NCBI RefSeq assembly: GCF_000980815.1
Contig: NZ_CP011311.1
Location: 974,571 to 1,038,570, forward strand
Source of the DNA: Corynebacterium camporealensis
Lineage (GTDB): Bacteria; Actinomycetota; Actinomycetes; Mycobacteriales; Mycobacteriaceae
DNA length: 64,000 nt
Reading direction: 5' to 3'
A model generated the notes under the pieces. That model did no database searches. It was not told the DNA's origin and saw only the letters and a program-made list of their open reading frames with translations. The translations under genes and the position numbers were made by a program. The stretch's first letter is position 1. Each line of letters begins with the position of its first letter. Shown here piece by piece: positions 35,214 to 44,921 of the stretch.

Positions 35214-36866
35214 ATGAATCCAGAAGATCTAGCCGTACTCATTAAAGAAACTGCTGTTACTGTGCTCAGCGAGCATGACCTGGACGTAACCGTGCTGCCG
35301 CACACGGTGACCGTCGAGCGTCCGCGCAACCCGGAGCACGGCGACTACGCCACCAACTTGGCCCTGCAGGTGGCCAAGAAGGCTGGGGCTAATCCCCGCG
35401 AGCTGGGGCAGTGGCTTGCCGATGCCCTCTCGGATAACCCTGCCATCGACGAAGCCAGCATTGCGGGTCCTGGATTTTTGAATATTCGCCTGGCTGCGGC
35501 CGCACAGGGCGCCATCGTGGAGCAGGTGCTCAAGGCCGGTTCCACGTACGGCAACAACGCTACTTACGCAGGTCAGAAGATTAACCTGGAGTTCGTTTCC
35601 GCGAACCCGACCGGTCCGATTCACCTGGGCGGTACCCGCTGGGCTGCCGTCGGTGACTCCCTGGGTCGCGTATTGGAAGCAAGCGGTGCAGACGTTACCC
35701 GCGAGTACTACTTCAATGACCATGGCCGTCAGATCGACCGCTTTTCTAAGTCCTTGGCGGCCTCCGCTAAGGGCGAGCCAACCCCAGAGGACGGCTACGG
35801 CGGCGCCTACATCGATGACATTGCCCAGGCTGTGCTGAAGGAAAACCCGCAGGCACTCGAGGGCGATGACGCAGAAGTACAGGAGAACTTCCGTGCTTCT
35901 GGTGTGGAGATGATGTTCGCCCAGATTAAGCAGTCCCTGCACGAGTTCGGCGTGGACTTCGATGTCTACTTCCACGAGAACTCGCTCTTTGAGTCCGGCG
36001 CTGTGGACAAGGCCCTGGATTACTTGAAGGAGAATGGCAAGCTCTACGAGGCTGAGAATGCCTGGTGGCTGAAGTCCACCGAGTACGGCGATTCCAAGGA
36101 CCGCGTCGTGGTGAAATCGGACGGCGATGCCGCTTACATCGCCGGTGATATTGCGTACGTGGCCGACAAGTTCGACCGCGGCCATAACCTCAACATCTAC
36201 ATGCTGGGCGCCGATCACCACGGCTATGTCCCGCGCTTGAAGGCTGCTGCTGCGGCACTAGGCTACGACGCCGATGGCGTAGAGGTGCTCATCGGCCAGA
36301 TGGTCAACCTGCTGCGCGACGGCAAGCCAGTACGTATGTCCAAGCGCGCCGGCACCGTGATCACCATTGAGGATCTGGTCGCTGCCATTGGCGTGGACGC
36401 GTCCCGCTACTCGCTGGTGCGTTCTTCTGTGGACCAGTCGATCGATATTGACCTGGGCCTGTGGGCTTCCCAGTCCGCTGATAACCCGGTCTACTACGTG
36501 CAGTACGGCCACGCCCGCCTGTGCTCGATTGCTCGTAAGGCCAAGGAAATCGGCGTTAGCGCTGAGGGTGCAGACTTCTCCCTGCTGACCCACGAGCGCG
36601 AAGGTGATCTCATCCGCACCTTGGGTGAGTTCCCGGCTGTCGTGGCCGAGGCTGCGCAGCTGCGCGAGCCGCACCGTATTGCTCGTTACGCAGAGGATCT
36701 CGCTGCGGTCTTCCACCGTTTCTACGACCAGTGCCAGGTGCTGCCGAAGGCTGATGAGGAGGCGCAGCCTATCCACAGCGCACGCCTCGCGCTTGCCGAT
36801 GCCGCCCGCACCGTCATGGCCAATGCCTTGACCATGGTCGGCGTGAGTGCTCCGGAGAGGATGTAA
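35214..36866 (+). CDS. argS: Arginyl-tRNA synthetase
   Basis: 550 residues from the ATG at 35214 (the upstream ATG at 35184 would lie before the -10 element). Class I signatures are [13 protein letters not shown] (HIGH) and RMSKRAG (KMSK), with the N-terminal domain containing [13 protein letters not shown] and a C-terminal anticodon-binding domain. It charges tRNA-Arg. Its stop overlaps the lysA start by one base (TAATG), a known argS-lysA operon in corynebacteria. Confidence 0.96.
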   Translation: MNPEDLAVLIKETAVTVLSEHDLDVTVLPHTVTVERPRNPEHGDYATNLALQVAKKAGANPRELGQWLADALSDNPAIDEASIAGPGFLNIRLAAAAQGAIVEQVLKAGSTYGNNATYAGQKINLEFVSANPTGPIHLGGTRWAAVGDSLGRVLEASGADVTREYYFNDHGRQIDRFSKSLAASAKGEPTPEDGYGGAYIDDIAQAVLKENPQALEGDDAEVQENFRASGVEMMFAQIKQSLHEFGVDFDVYFHENSLFESGAVDKALDYLKENGKLYEAENAWWLKSTEYGDSKDRVVVKSDGDAAYIAGDIAYVADKFDRGHNLNIYMLGADHHGYVPRLKAAAAALGYDADGVEVLIGQMVNLLRDGKPVRMSKRAGTVITIEDLVAAIGVDASRYSLVRSSVDQSIDIDLGLWASQSADNPVYYVQYGHARLCSIARKAKEIGVSAEGADFSLLTHEREGDLIRTLGEFPAVVAEAAQLREPHRIARYAEDLAAVFHRFYDQCQVLPKADEEAQPIHSARLALADAARTVMANALTMVGVSAPERM

Positions 36867-38203
36867 TGAAAGACTTCAACGACCTTCCCGCGCACGTCTG
36901 GCCGCGTAACGCGAAGCGCGAAGAAGACGGCGTGGTCACCATCGCCGGTGTCCCGCTGCCGGAACTCGCAGAGGAATTCGACACTCCACTCTACGTCTTC
37001 GATGAAGACGACTTCCGCTCGCGCTGCCAGGACATGGCTCGTGCCTTCGGCGGCCCGGACCACGTGCACTACGCATCCAAGGCGTTTATCTGCAAAAAGA
37101 TCGTCAACTGGGTCAACGAAGAAGGCCTCTGCCTCGACGTCGCCTCCATTAACGAACTCAAGATTGCCCTGGCTGCGGATTTCCCGGCTAAGCGCATTAC
37201 CGCACACGGCAACAACAAGGACGCCGACTACCTGACCCTCTGCGTGGAGCAGGGCGTCGGTCACGTCGTACTCGATAACGAAAACGAGCTGCGCCAGCTC
37301 GACGAGATTGCTCGCGCGCACGACGCTGTGCAGCCGGTCATGATTCGTGTGAAGCCGGGTGTTGACGCACACACCCACGAGTTCGTCGCGACCAGCCACG
37401 AGGACCAGAAGTTCGGTATCTCCCTGGCTACTGGCGCGGCATTCGATGCCGCCAAGGAGTGCCTGGAAGCTACCGGCCTGCGCCTGGTGGGCCTGCACTG
37501 CCACGTCGGTTCCCAGGTCTTTAACGCTGAAGGTTTCAAGCTGGCGGCCGAGCGCGTGCTCTCGCTGTACAAGCGCATCCACGCCGAACTGGGCGTCGCA
37601 CTGCCAGAACTCGACCTCGGCGGTGGCTTCGGTATCCCGTACATGGAATACGAAGAAGCCCTCGACGTCGACGCCGTGGCGCGCGACCTGCTCTCCGCAG
37701 TTGATCGCACCGCGGAAGAACTCGATATCACCCCGCCATTCGTGCTGGTCGAGCCTGGCCGTGCTCTCGTCGCTGGTTCTGCAGTGGCGCTCTACCGCGT
37801 GGGCACCGTCAAGGATGTCGAGACCGGCCACAACGAGTTGCCTATCCGTCGTTACCTCTCGGTGGATGGTGGCATGTCAGATAATATTCGCCCGGCTCTC
37901 TACGAATCTGAATACGACGTGCGCGTGGTTTCTGGCTACACCGAAGGCAAGATGGTCGACTCTCGTATCGTCGGTTTCCACTGCGAATCTGGCGACATCT
38001 TGGTCGACGAACGCAAGCTCCCGGACGATATTCAGACCGGTGACTTGGTGGCTTTTGCAGCCTCTGGCGGATATCAGTACATGATGTCCTCGCGCTACAA
38101 CGGTGCAGTCCGCCCGGCCGTGGTGGCTACCCGCGTGGGCAATACCAAGCCGATGTTGCGTCGCGAGACCATCGAGGATCTGCTATCTCTCGAGGTGGAC
38201 TAG
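36866..38203 (+). CDS. lysA: Diaminopimelate decarboxylase
   Basis: 445 residues of the alanine-racemase-fold group IV decarboxylases. The PLP lysine is in HYASKAF, HGNNK and GLHCHVGSQ follow, and GGGFGIPY binds the cofactor phosphate; VEPGRALVA and the C-terminal ESGDIL block contribute the substrate site across the dimer. It makes L-lysine from meso-diaminopimelate. Translationally coupled to argS. Confidence 0.96.
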   Translation: MKDFNDLPAHVWPRNAKREEDGVVTIAGVPLPELAEEFDTPLYVFDEDDFRSRCQDMARAFGGPDHVHYASKAFICKKIVNWVNEEGLCLDVASINELKIALAADFPAKRITAHGNNKDADYLTLCVEQGVGHVVLDNENELRQLDEIARAHDAVQPVMIRVKPGVDAHTHEFVATSHEDQKFGISLATGAAFDAAKECLEATGLRLVGLHCHVGSQVFNAEGFKLAAERVLSLYKRIHAELGVALPELDLGGGFGIPYMEYEEALDVDAVARDLLSAVDRTAEELDITPPFVLVEPGRALVAGSAVALYRVGTVKDVETGHNELPIRRYLSVDGGMSDNIRPALYESEYDVRVVSGYTEGKMVDSRIVGFHCESGDILVDERKLPDDIQTGDLVAFAASGGYQYMMSSRYNGAVRPAVVATRVGNTKPMLRRETIEDLLSLEVD

Positions 38204-38247
38204 TTCGCACGTCACCCCCACTTCCAGGGGAGGACGAATCTGCTCGG

Positions 38248-38253
38248 TATAGT
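38248..38253 (+). promoter_or_regulatory. -10 element of the hom-thrB operon
   Basis: TATAGT lies 59 bp before the hom start, in the 109-bp gap after lysA. It supports a separate promoter for hom-thrB. Confidence 0.5.
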
Positions 38254-38312
38254 GGCGAGCTAGCAGTAATTTAAGACAATCACCCCCCAAACAGTTCTAT
38301 GGAGACATGCTC

Positions 38313-39644
38313 ATGACTTCTCAGGCACAGGTACGTACCGGTAAGGGCGAAGGCGAGACCGTAGGTGTTGCATTGCTGGGCTTTGGCACCGTGGGTGCTG
38401 AGGTCTACCGCCTGCTCGGAGAAAACTCTGAGGCTTTTACCCACCGCATCGGTGGCCCGGCAGAAATCCGCGGCATTGCCGTCCATAACAAGAACAAGCA
38501 GCGCCCGGGCGTTCCGGCAGAGCTGCTTACCGATGACGCCAAGTCTCTCGTCCTGCGTGACGACATCGACCTGGTCGTCGAGGTTATCGGTGGTATCGAT
38601 TACCCACGTGAGCTCGTACTCACCGCACTGAATGCTGGTAAGTCCGTCGTGACCGCTAACAAGGCACTGGTTGCCGCACATGCTGATGAGCTGGCAGAAG
38701 CAGCAGAGAATTCCGCAGTGGACCTCTACTTCGAGGCCGCCGTTGCTGCCGCAATCCCGGTCGTCGGCATGCTGCGCCGTTCCCTGGCTGGTGACCAGAT
38801 CCAGCGCATCTCCGGCATCGTCAACGGCACCACCAACTTCATCCTGGACGCGATGGAGTCCACCGGTGCTTCCTACGAAGACGCCTTGGCTGAGGCCACC
38901 CGCTTGGGTTACGCCGAGGCTGACCCGACCGCTGACGTCGAAGGACACGACGCTGCCTCCAAGGCTGCGATTATGGCTTCCCTGGGCTTCCACACCCGCG
39001 TGAAGTTCGAGGACGTCCACTGCGAGGGCATTTCCACGATCACCGCCGACGACATCGAAGCTGCCCAGGAAGCTGGCTACTCCATCAAGCTGCTGGCTAT
39101 CTGTGAGCACCTGGTCAACGAAGAAACCGGTGAGGAATCCGTCAACGCCCGCGTGCACCCGACCCTGGTTCCGCAGGAGCACCCGCTGGCTTCGGTCAAC
39201 AAGTCCTTCAACGCCATCTTCGTGGAGGCAGAAGCCGCTGGCGAGCTGATGTTCTATGGCAACGGTGCCGGCGGTAACCCAACCGCTTCCGCCGTCCTGG
39301 GTGACCTGGTCGGTGCATCCCGCAACATCATCCACGGCGGCCGCGCACCAGGGGAGAACGCATACGCTAACCTGCCGCTGGCTGACTTCGGTGATGTGCG
39401 CACCTGCTTCCACATCAACATGGAAGTCGCCGACCGCACCGGCGTGCTGGCCGCTATCTCCAATGTCTTTGCTGACCACGACGTCTCCCTGCGCACCGTG
39501 CGCCAGGAGGACGGCGAGTCCACCGCTCGCCTTATCGTGGTGACCCACTCCGCACAGGAGCGCGTCCTGGATGCCATCGTCACCAAGCTGGGCGAACTCG
39601 ACGACGTCAAGGCCGTCAACTCCGTCATCCGCCTGGGCGCTTAA
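38313..39644 (+). CDS. hom: Homoserine dehydrogenase
   Basis: 443 residues from the ATG at 38313; GGAG lies at a proper distance, while the ATG at 38307 is too close to it. NAD(P) site GFGTVG is near residue 22; the catalytic core includes NGTTNFILD and [15 protein letters not shown]; a C-terminal ACT domain (about 365-440) begins [13 protein letters not shown] and gives threonine feedback control. It reduces aspartate semialdehyde to homoserine. thrB follows after 73 bp. Confidence 0.96.
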   Translation: MTSQAQVRTGKGEGETVGVALLGFGTVGAEVYRLLGENSEAFTHRIGGPAEIRGIAVHNKNKQRPGVPAELLTDDAKSLVLRDDIDLVVEVIGGIDYPRELVLTALNAGKSVVTANKALVAAHADELAEAAENSAVDLYFEAAVAAAIPVVGMLRRSLAGDQIQRISGIVNGTTNFILDAMESTGASYEDALAEATRLGYAEADPTADVEGHDAASKAAIMASLGFHTRVKFEDVHCEGISTITADDIEAAQEAGYSIKLLAICEHLVNEETGEESVNARVHPTLVPQEHPLASVNKSFNAIFVEAEAAGELMFYGNGAGGNPTASAVLGDLVGASRNIIHGGRAPGENAYANLPLADFGDVRTCFHINMEVADRTGVLAAISNVFADHDVSLRTVRQEDGESTARLIVVTHSAQERVLDAIVTKLGELDDVKAVNSVIRLGA

Positions 39645-39717
39645 AGGGCGACGCCCGAAGGCGGCACCCAAAGACAACGGCCCACCGGCAGCAAGCGACT
39701 ACCTAAAGAGAAGAGCA

Positions 39718-40647
39718 ATGAGCACTGAAGTAGAAGTCGGCACGAAGGTTAACGTGCGGGTTCCGGCCTCCTCGGCCAACCTGGGCCCTGGCTATGACAC
39801 GCTTGGCATTGCGCTGAGCCTCTACGACACCGTCGAGGTCGAAGTCACCAACTCCGGCTTGGAGGTCGAAGTCTTCGGTGAAGGCGCCGACGAGGTTCCT
39901 CTCGACGACTCCCACCTGGTGGTCAAAGCCATTCGCTCTGGTCTGCAGGCAGCCGATATGACTGCGCCGGGCCTACGCGTGGTCTGCCATAACTCCATTC
40001 CGCACTCCCGCGGTCTGGGTAGCTCGGCTTCTGCTGCCGTGGCCGGCGTTGCTGCCGGCAACGCTCTGGCTGGCAGCCCGTTGAGCAACGATCAGCTGGT
40101 ACAGTTGTCTTCTGCTTTCGAAGGCCACCCGGACAACGCCGCTGCCTCCGTCCTGGGCCAGGCAGTCGTATCCTGGACCACCGTGCCTGTCGATGGCCGC
40201 TCCCTCCCGGAGTACAAAGCCGCACAGATTCAGGTTCACCCGGATATCCGCGCGACCGCACTGGTCCCGGACTTCCACGCATCTACCCAGGCAGTGCGCC
40301 GCGTGCTTCCTTCGCACGTCACGCACACCGACGCCACCTTCAACGTCTCGCGCACCGCAGTCCAGGTTGCCGCACTGCAGAACTACCCGGAATTGCTCTG
40401 GGAGGGCACCCGTGACCGCCTGCACCAGCCGTACCGTTCCGACGTTCTGCCTGTTACCGCCGAATGGGTCAACCGCCTGCGCAACCGCGGATACCCGGCT
40501 TATCTGTCCGGTGCCGGCCCCACCGCCATGGTGCTGCACACCGAACCCATCGAGGACGCCGTCCTCGACGAAGCCCGCGAAGCAGGCCTGCGCGTCCTTG
40601 AACTCGAAGTAGCCGGCCCGGTAGAAACCAAAGTAACCCGTGCTTAA
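39718..40647 (+). CDS. thrB: Homoserine kinase
   Basis: 309 residues of the GHMP kinase family. [15 protein letters not shown] at the N-terminus and [12 protein letters not shown] (the ATP-binding GHMP loop) are diagnostic. It phosphorylates homoserine for threonine synthesis. The open frame extends upstream into hom, but AAAGAGAAGAG before the ATG at 39718 sets the start. Its stop codon lies inside the first of two terminator hairpins. Confidence 0.96.
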   Translation: MSTEVEVGTKVNVRVPASSANLGPGYDTLGIALSLYDTVEVEVTNSGLEVEVFGEGADEVPLDDSHLVVKAIRSGLQAADMTAPGLRVVCHNSIPHSRGLGSSASAAVAGVAAGNALAGSPLSNDQLVQLSSAFEGHPDNAAASVLGQAVVSWTTVPVDGRSLPEYKAAQIQVHPDIRATALVPDFHASTQAVRRVLPSHVTHTDATFNVSRTAVQVAALQNYPELLWEGTRDRLHQPYRSDVLPVTAEWVNRLRNRGYPAYLSGAGPTAMVLHTEPIEDAVLDEAREAGLRVLELEVAGPVETKVTRA

Positions 40648-40730
40648 AAGGCAAAGCCTTTAAGCACGGAAGAAAACAGACAAAGCGAAAGGTTGTCGCC
40701 ACACAGGCGACAACCTTTCTTGCTTTTCTC
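40638..40730 (+). terminator. Two tandem hairpins ending hom-thrB
   Basis: The first (40638-40669) pairs CCGTGCTTAAA with TTTAAGCACGG across the thrB stop codon. The second (40687-40719) is a perfect 14-bp stem, GAAAGGTTGTCGCC with GGCGACAACCTTTC, followed by TTGCTTTTC. The second is the main terminator and, with A-rich upstream sequence, may also act on the minus-strand gene next door. Confidence 0.88.
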
Positions 40731-40735
40731 CATCC

Positions 40736-41335
40736 TTACCGCACGGACACCTTTTCTGGTTCCGGGTCGTCCTTATCAGCGTTGTCTTTCGCGCCTTCTT
40801 CGACGCCCAGCTTCTTCATCGCGAAGGTAGCTAGCAGGATACAGCCGCCCAACATGATGCCGCCGCCGATAAATAGCACCGCTAGGTGGTTGAAGAGCTT
40901 GCCGGCATCCAGGTCAGTGATCATGATGGATGCGGCAATCAGGTAAGCAAACGCGATGTTGTTTAAAAAGCCTGGGGCATAGGTTCCACCGATGAGCAGG
41001 ATGCCCAGCACAGCCGCGATGACCATGATGAAAGCAGGCATCTCACCGAATGCTGGTGCCAGAAGCATCATTCCGCTGCGCAGGCAGAATGCCAGGATGA
41101 TGCCGATGGCGGAGCTGGCAAAGATCATCACGATCTTCTTCACGTCAGCATCCAGCAGGAAGAAGAATAGTGGGATGAAGTACATCGGCCATGCTTCTAA
41201 GTGCATGGCGTGGGCAGCCACATTGACGATGAGGATCCACGCCCAGATAACGACGTGAATGATGAGGTCCGGCTTCGTAGGCTTAGCGAAGTATTCCATG
41301 AGGGTGTGGGAGCGCGTAGGCGCTGCATCCTCCAT
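40736..41335 (-). CDS. Unrecognised integral membrane protein
   Basis: 199 residues. After about 22 polar residues there are five or six hydrophobic segments: about 25-42, 50-62, 67-88, 98-118, 125-142 and 148-172. The C-terminus is charged and acidic (NADKDDPEPEK). No known family is recognised with confidence; a weak resemblance to small DUF1097-type membrane proteins is possible. It is monocistronic, between the thrB terminator and a 137-bp region before arnR that shows nothing further. Confidence 0.7.
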   Translation of the reverse strand: MEDAAPTRSHTLMEYFAKPTKPDLIIHVVIWAWILIVNVAAHAMHLEAWPMYFIPLFFFLLDADVKKIVMIFASSAIGIILAFCLRSGMMLLAPAFGEMPAFIMVIAAVLGILLIGGTYAPGFLNNIAFAYLIAASIMITDLDAGKLFNHLAVLFIGGGIMLGGCILLATFAMKKLGVEEGAKDNADKDDPEPEKVSVR

Positions 41336-41472
41336 TCGAGAGTCGGTAAACGTTGAGCACGGCTTGCATTTTCAAGCATGTGTTTCGACTCACATTATTG
41401 AGCGGGAGTATTCCTAGCCACACTTATGTTGCAATGGAATTAATGTATAGCCAGATCGGCATTAAACGAAGC

Positions 41473-42183
41473 CTAGAGCTTTTCTAGCTCTACCTTGCAT
41501 ACGCCGTTGCCAGATTTAGGTGTCAGTGACAGCGAGACATCACCAGGAAGCCTCTTTGCGGTGGTCTCCAGATAGCCGTCATGGATGGCGCAGACGAAAG
41601 GAGAGGGCTTTACACCTGCGGCCACAAACGGGCAGGCGTTGAGCTCGATGCATTGCTTCTTCGCCTCAATAGATTTCTCGTCTTCCTCAGAGTTATCGGC
41701 AGTGGGGTCAAAGCCTAGTTCGCGCAGGGCGTGGAAGACGGTGCGGAAGGCATCAGTGCCAGGAATATAGGTGGGCTGGTGGACCTGATTAGCCCACTGC
41801 TTGCCGATGTCGCGCGCTTTAGCGCTGTGAAAGTCATTGAGCTCAGCATTGTCGGCGAAAAGCTCTGACATGACAGCGATGAGCGCGATGTATTCTTCGG
41901 CAACCACCCGGTTATCTGGGACGCGGACTTGGAAGATGAGCGAGGGACGACCGCGTCCTTTGGCCGGGGCGCGGGTTACGCGAACCGCGCCAGTTTTGAC
42001 GAGTTCGTCTAAGTGCCCGCGCGCAGTGTTGACGTGCATGTCGAGTTTCTTAGCGACTTCTTGTGCACGGGCGCCTTGCGGGAATTCTTGCAAGGTGTTG
42101 AGCACCAGCCGTTGCTTTGGTGACAGGCGCAGTGCGTCTGGGAAAAGCTCGGTGGACGAACGCGGGGGTGGTGCTGCTTCCAT
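41473..42183 (-). CDS. arnR: Nitrate respiration repressor ArnR
   Basis: 236 residues. An N-terminal winged helix-turn-helix (about 20-80; QGARAQEVAKKLDMHVNTARGHLDEL) is followed by a sensor domain with cysteines at KKQCIELNACPF, PFVCAIHDGYL and GNGVCKVEL, a spacing fit for an iron-sulfur cluster. In C. glutamicum ArnR represses narKGHJI and hmp and uses such a cluster; there too it lies between thrB and the nar operon. Here it follows the molybdate transporter fusion by 15 bp, suggesting cotranscription with modA-modBC. Confidence 0.85.
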   Translation of the reverse strand: MEAAPPPRSSTELFPDALRLSPKQRLVLNTLQEFPQGARAQEVAKKLDMHVNTARGHLDELVKTGAVRVTRAPAKGRGRPSLIFQVRVPDNRVVAEEYIALIAVMSELFADNAELNDFHSAKARDIGKQWANQVHQPTYIPGTDAFRTVFHALRELGFDPTADNSEEDEKSIEAKKQCIELNACPFVAAGVKPSPFVCAIHDGYLETTAKRLPGDVSLSLTPKSGNGVCKVELEKL

Positions 42184-42198
42184 GACTATTAAGCTTGG

Positions 42199-44103
42199 CT
42201 AATCTTCAAGCAAGTGGCAAGTTAAATTTTGCGTATCCAGCAGGCAGGTTACCGGCTCACCGCCGCTAAACTGGAGGGCTTGTTCAACAGTTGCCGGCAC
42301 ACGGAGCGCGCAACCTCCCACTTCAATGCGTAAATACATCGTTTGTGGGCCTACTGCTTCTGCGCCTAAGACCGTACCCTGCAGCTTTGCTTTATGTGAT
42401 GGAGGTTGCCCCAATTCCGGGGTAGCTAATTCAGTAGAAAAAGTATCCACTTCGATGGCTTCGGGATCAAAGACCAACATTGCTGATTGACCGTGGACAT
42501 CGCGGGGGAGTTGCCCGGCAAGCGCAATGCGATTGTTGTCGAACGTAAAAACCGTTGCATGTTCGCCTGCTTCGAGTTGGCCGTAGAGGCGGTTCTTACC
42601 GGACAAATCCGCCACGAAAGCTGTGGGAGGAAAGTCCAAAAGCTTAAGCGTTTTACCCTCGGTAACCACCCGGCCCTTTTCTAAGACCAGCATGCGCGAA
42701 CTCAAACCGCGGATATCTAAAGGATTGTGGGTGACAAGAACCGTGGTGCGGGTGTGGTGGGATGCCTGGAAGACGTTTCGCCAGCGTGCTGCTGCAGCGA
42801 TATCGAGTGCGGCAAAAGGTTCATCGAGAAGCAAGATCGACGGCCGGGCCGCCAGTACGCGCAGCAACGCTACTTGGGCAGCTTGGCCACCGGAGAGGGA
42901 GGGCACGGGGACATCGATAAGCTCCTGCAAACCAGCAGCAGCAAAAAGCTCCTTCGTGCGCTCTTTATCCCGCGTGACCATGGTGAGCGCCTGACCCGCA
43001 GTGGCACGAGGAGGAAGGCCAGGTTTCTGGGTTAGCAACGTGATGGTCGCGTTCTCCGGTTTTAGGGACGCACCGGTAAGGCGTCCTGCAATGCGCTTGC
43101 ACAGCGTGGTCTTGCCAGAGCCATTCGCACCGACGAGTGCTGTGACAGTACCGGAGGGGAAGGTGATGTCCTGCCCATCAACAACAACGTGCAGGTCAAC
43201 CTTGTCCTGCGGGGTGCACAGTTCCACGAGCTTGGCGGTGTCCATGGTGCCGATGCTGCGGGCTTGCGGTGCAGGCTTACGGGCAAACAGGCTGGGCAGC
43301 ACCGCGATGATCAAGCAGATAACTGCTAAGCCGATGAGTAGTGCCGACAAGCCATACGCAGCTTCAAAGTCGACTTCGCGCTCCAAGTAAATGCCCAACG
43401 GCATCGTGCGGGTAACCCCTGGTTGGGAGCCAGCGAAGGTCAACGTGGTGCCGAACTCACCGAGCGCACGCGCGAAAGCCAGGCCGGCACCTGAGGCAAT
43501 GGCTGGTGCCAAGGTGGGAAGCGTGACCTTGGTGAGCACTTCCCAAGGCTTTAACCCCACGCCACGGGCGGAGTCGAGGACTTCCGAATCGATCTGGCGC
43601 AAGGCGGCATCCACGGCGGCAACAACGAAGGGGAGTGCCACAAAGGTCTGAGCCACGACCACGCCGGGGAATGCGAAGGCGAATTGGATGCCGGTCCAAT
43701 CAAACAGCGGAGCTAGTAATCCACGCCTGCCTAGCGCGGCACTTAACGCAAGACCGGCTACCACCGGTGGCAACGCCAAGGGCAAATAGACCAGCAAGCG
43801 AACGAGGAACGCACCTTTGCCCAGGCGGTTAAGCCACAAAGCCAAACCAGTGCCCAAGACCACGGCAAAAATGGTTGCTTGGGCTGCTGAAGCCAACGAC
43901 AGCAGCAGCATGTCAGTGGTGGCCGGGCGGGCAAGGATTTCACCCAGGCGGCCCCAGGGCACGCGGATTCCTAAGGCGATAACGGGTACAACGATGACCA
44001 GCCCTGCGGCGATGCCAAGTACGCCAATCAGGGCTGGAAGCGGGGGAGTTACCCTTTTAAGCTGGCTTGAAGCCAAAGTCACGCCACGTCTCATCGAAAT
44101 CAT
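42199..44103 (-). CDS. modBC: Molybdate ABC transporter, fused permease-ATPase ModBC
   Basis: About 634 residues in one frame. The N-terminal ~285 residues are a ModB-type permease with about six helices and an EFGTTLTFAGS segment near the conserved coupling loop. The ATPase follows with Walker A GANGSGKT (about 325-332), signature LSGGQ (about 404) and Walker B LLLDEPFAALD (about 424-434). A molybdate-binding MOP-like domain fills about 565-634. Two genes are usual. The start is uncertain (ATG 44103, ATG 44094 or GTG 44082); all overlap the modA 3' end. Confidence 0.88.
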   Translation of the reverse strand: MISMRRGVTLASSQLKRVTPPLPALIGVLGIAAGLVIVVPVIALGIRVPWGRLGEILARPATTDMLLLSLASAAQATIFAVVLGTGLALWLNRLGKGAFLVRLLVYLPLALPPVVAGLALSAALGRRGLLAPLFDWTGIQFAFAFPGVVVAQTFVALPFVVAAVDAALRQIDSEVLDSARGVGLKPWEVLTKVTLPTLAPAIASGAGLAFARALGEFGTTLTFAGSQPGVTRTMPLGIYLEREVDFEAAYGLSALLIGLAVICLIIAVLPSLFARKPAPQARSIGTMDTAKLVELCTPQDKVDLHVVVDGQDITFPSGTVTALVGANGSGKTTLCKRIAGRLTGASLKPENATITLLTQKPGLPPRATAGQALTMVTRDKERTKELFAAAGLQELIDVPVPSLSGGQAAQVALLRVLAARPSILLLDEPFAALDIAAAARWRNVFQASHHTRTTVLVTHNPLDIRGLSSRMLVLEKGRVVTEGKTLKLLDFPPTAFVADLSGKNRLYGQLEAGEHATVFTFDNNRIALAGQLPRDVHGQSAMLVFDPEAIEVDTFSTELATPELGQPPSHKAKLQGTVLGAEAVGPQTMYLRIEVGGCALRVPATVEQALQFSGGEPVTCLLDTQNLTCHLLED

Positions 44104-44821
44104 CAGCCAGGTGGTCGAGCACCTCGGCTGCTTGCTCAGGATGCTCAGAGTTCTTTGTCACTGCGCCCAGTAGCTCATTGGTGAACTCATCGGAGCCTGC
44201 AATCTCAATGACCTCCACGTCATCGCCAGCAGACTGCGCGTCAGTGGAGTAGACCCAACCAGCGTCAGCTTCACCGGAGGTTACCTTGCCCAGCACGTCA
44301 GCAACCTGGTGCTCCTGGGACACAGGGGTCAGGTCCAGGCCCTGCTTTTCGATGATCTGCTGCGACAAATCACCACACGGTACCTGCGGATCACACAGCA
44401 CCAAGCGGTGCTCGTCGGTGAGATCCTCCACGCTGTTAATACCTGCCGGGTTGCCCTTCGGAACAACCATCACCAGCTGGTTAGTGGCGAGCACCTCTGG
44501 CTCTTCGACCGAGCCATTCTCAACTGCATCATCCATCGTCTTGCGCGATGCAGTGACTAGCAGGTCAGAAGGTGCGCCTTCAGCCAGCTGAGTCACCAAG
44601 TCAGAGGAACCAGCATTGTGGAAGCTAAAAGAAATGTCCTTATCCGCGAAGTCTTCGCTCAACGCATCGTTGAGAACGCGTGTGGACGATGCCGCATGAA
44701 CGTTTAATGCAGCGCCTTGGTTGTCATTGTCCACGGAAGTATCAGGGGCACAAGCAGCAAGCGAGGTTGCCGCTGCCATCGTTCCCAGGGCCGTAGCAAC
44801 ACGGGTGGTGTTTTTCTTCAT
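44057..44821 (-). CDS. modA: Molybdate-binding lipoprotein ModA
   Basis: 254 residues from the ATG at 44821, which gives a lipoprotein signal ending in SLAAC; the frame to 44842 adds seven unsupported residues. The periplasmic-binding fold shows AASSTRVL, FSFHNAGSSDLVTQL, SDLLVTASRKTMDDA and VYSTDAQSAGD, matching ModA ligand-binding loops for molybdate or tungstate. It delivers the oxyanion to the fused ModBC encoded next, with overlapping ends. Molybdenum is needed for NarG in this region. Confidence 0.93.
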   Translation of the reverse strand: MKKNTTRVATALGTMAAATSLAACAPDTSVDNDNQGAALNVHAASSTRVLNDALSEDFADKDISFSFHNAGSSDLVTQLAEGAPSDLLVTASRKTMDDAVENGSVEEPEVLATNQLVMVVPKGNPAGINSVEDLTDEHRLVLCDPQVPCGDLSQQIIEKQGLDLTPVSQEHQVADVLGKVTSGEADAGWVYSTDAQSAGDDVEVIEIAGSDEFTNELLGAVTKNSEHPEQAAEVLDHLADDFDETWRDFGFKPA

Positions 44822-44908
44822 GTCAGAAACTGTAGCGAACAAATCCTGTGCATGGGTGAATTAGGACTCATGCTTCGCGAGGGATTAGCAGGAGCAACAG
44901 GCAATTAG

Positions 44909-44921
44909 TACGATTAAATTC
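44909..44921 (+). promoter_or_regulatory. -10 element for a leaderless start at 44922
   Basis: TACGAT (44909-44914) ends seven bases before the GTG at 44922, with no ribosome-binding site. It fits leaderless transcription of the membrane protein-nitrite reductase operon. Confidence 0.45.
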
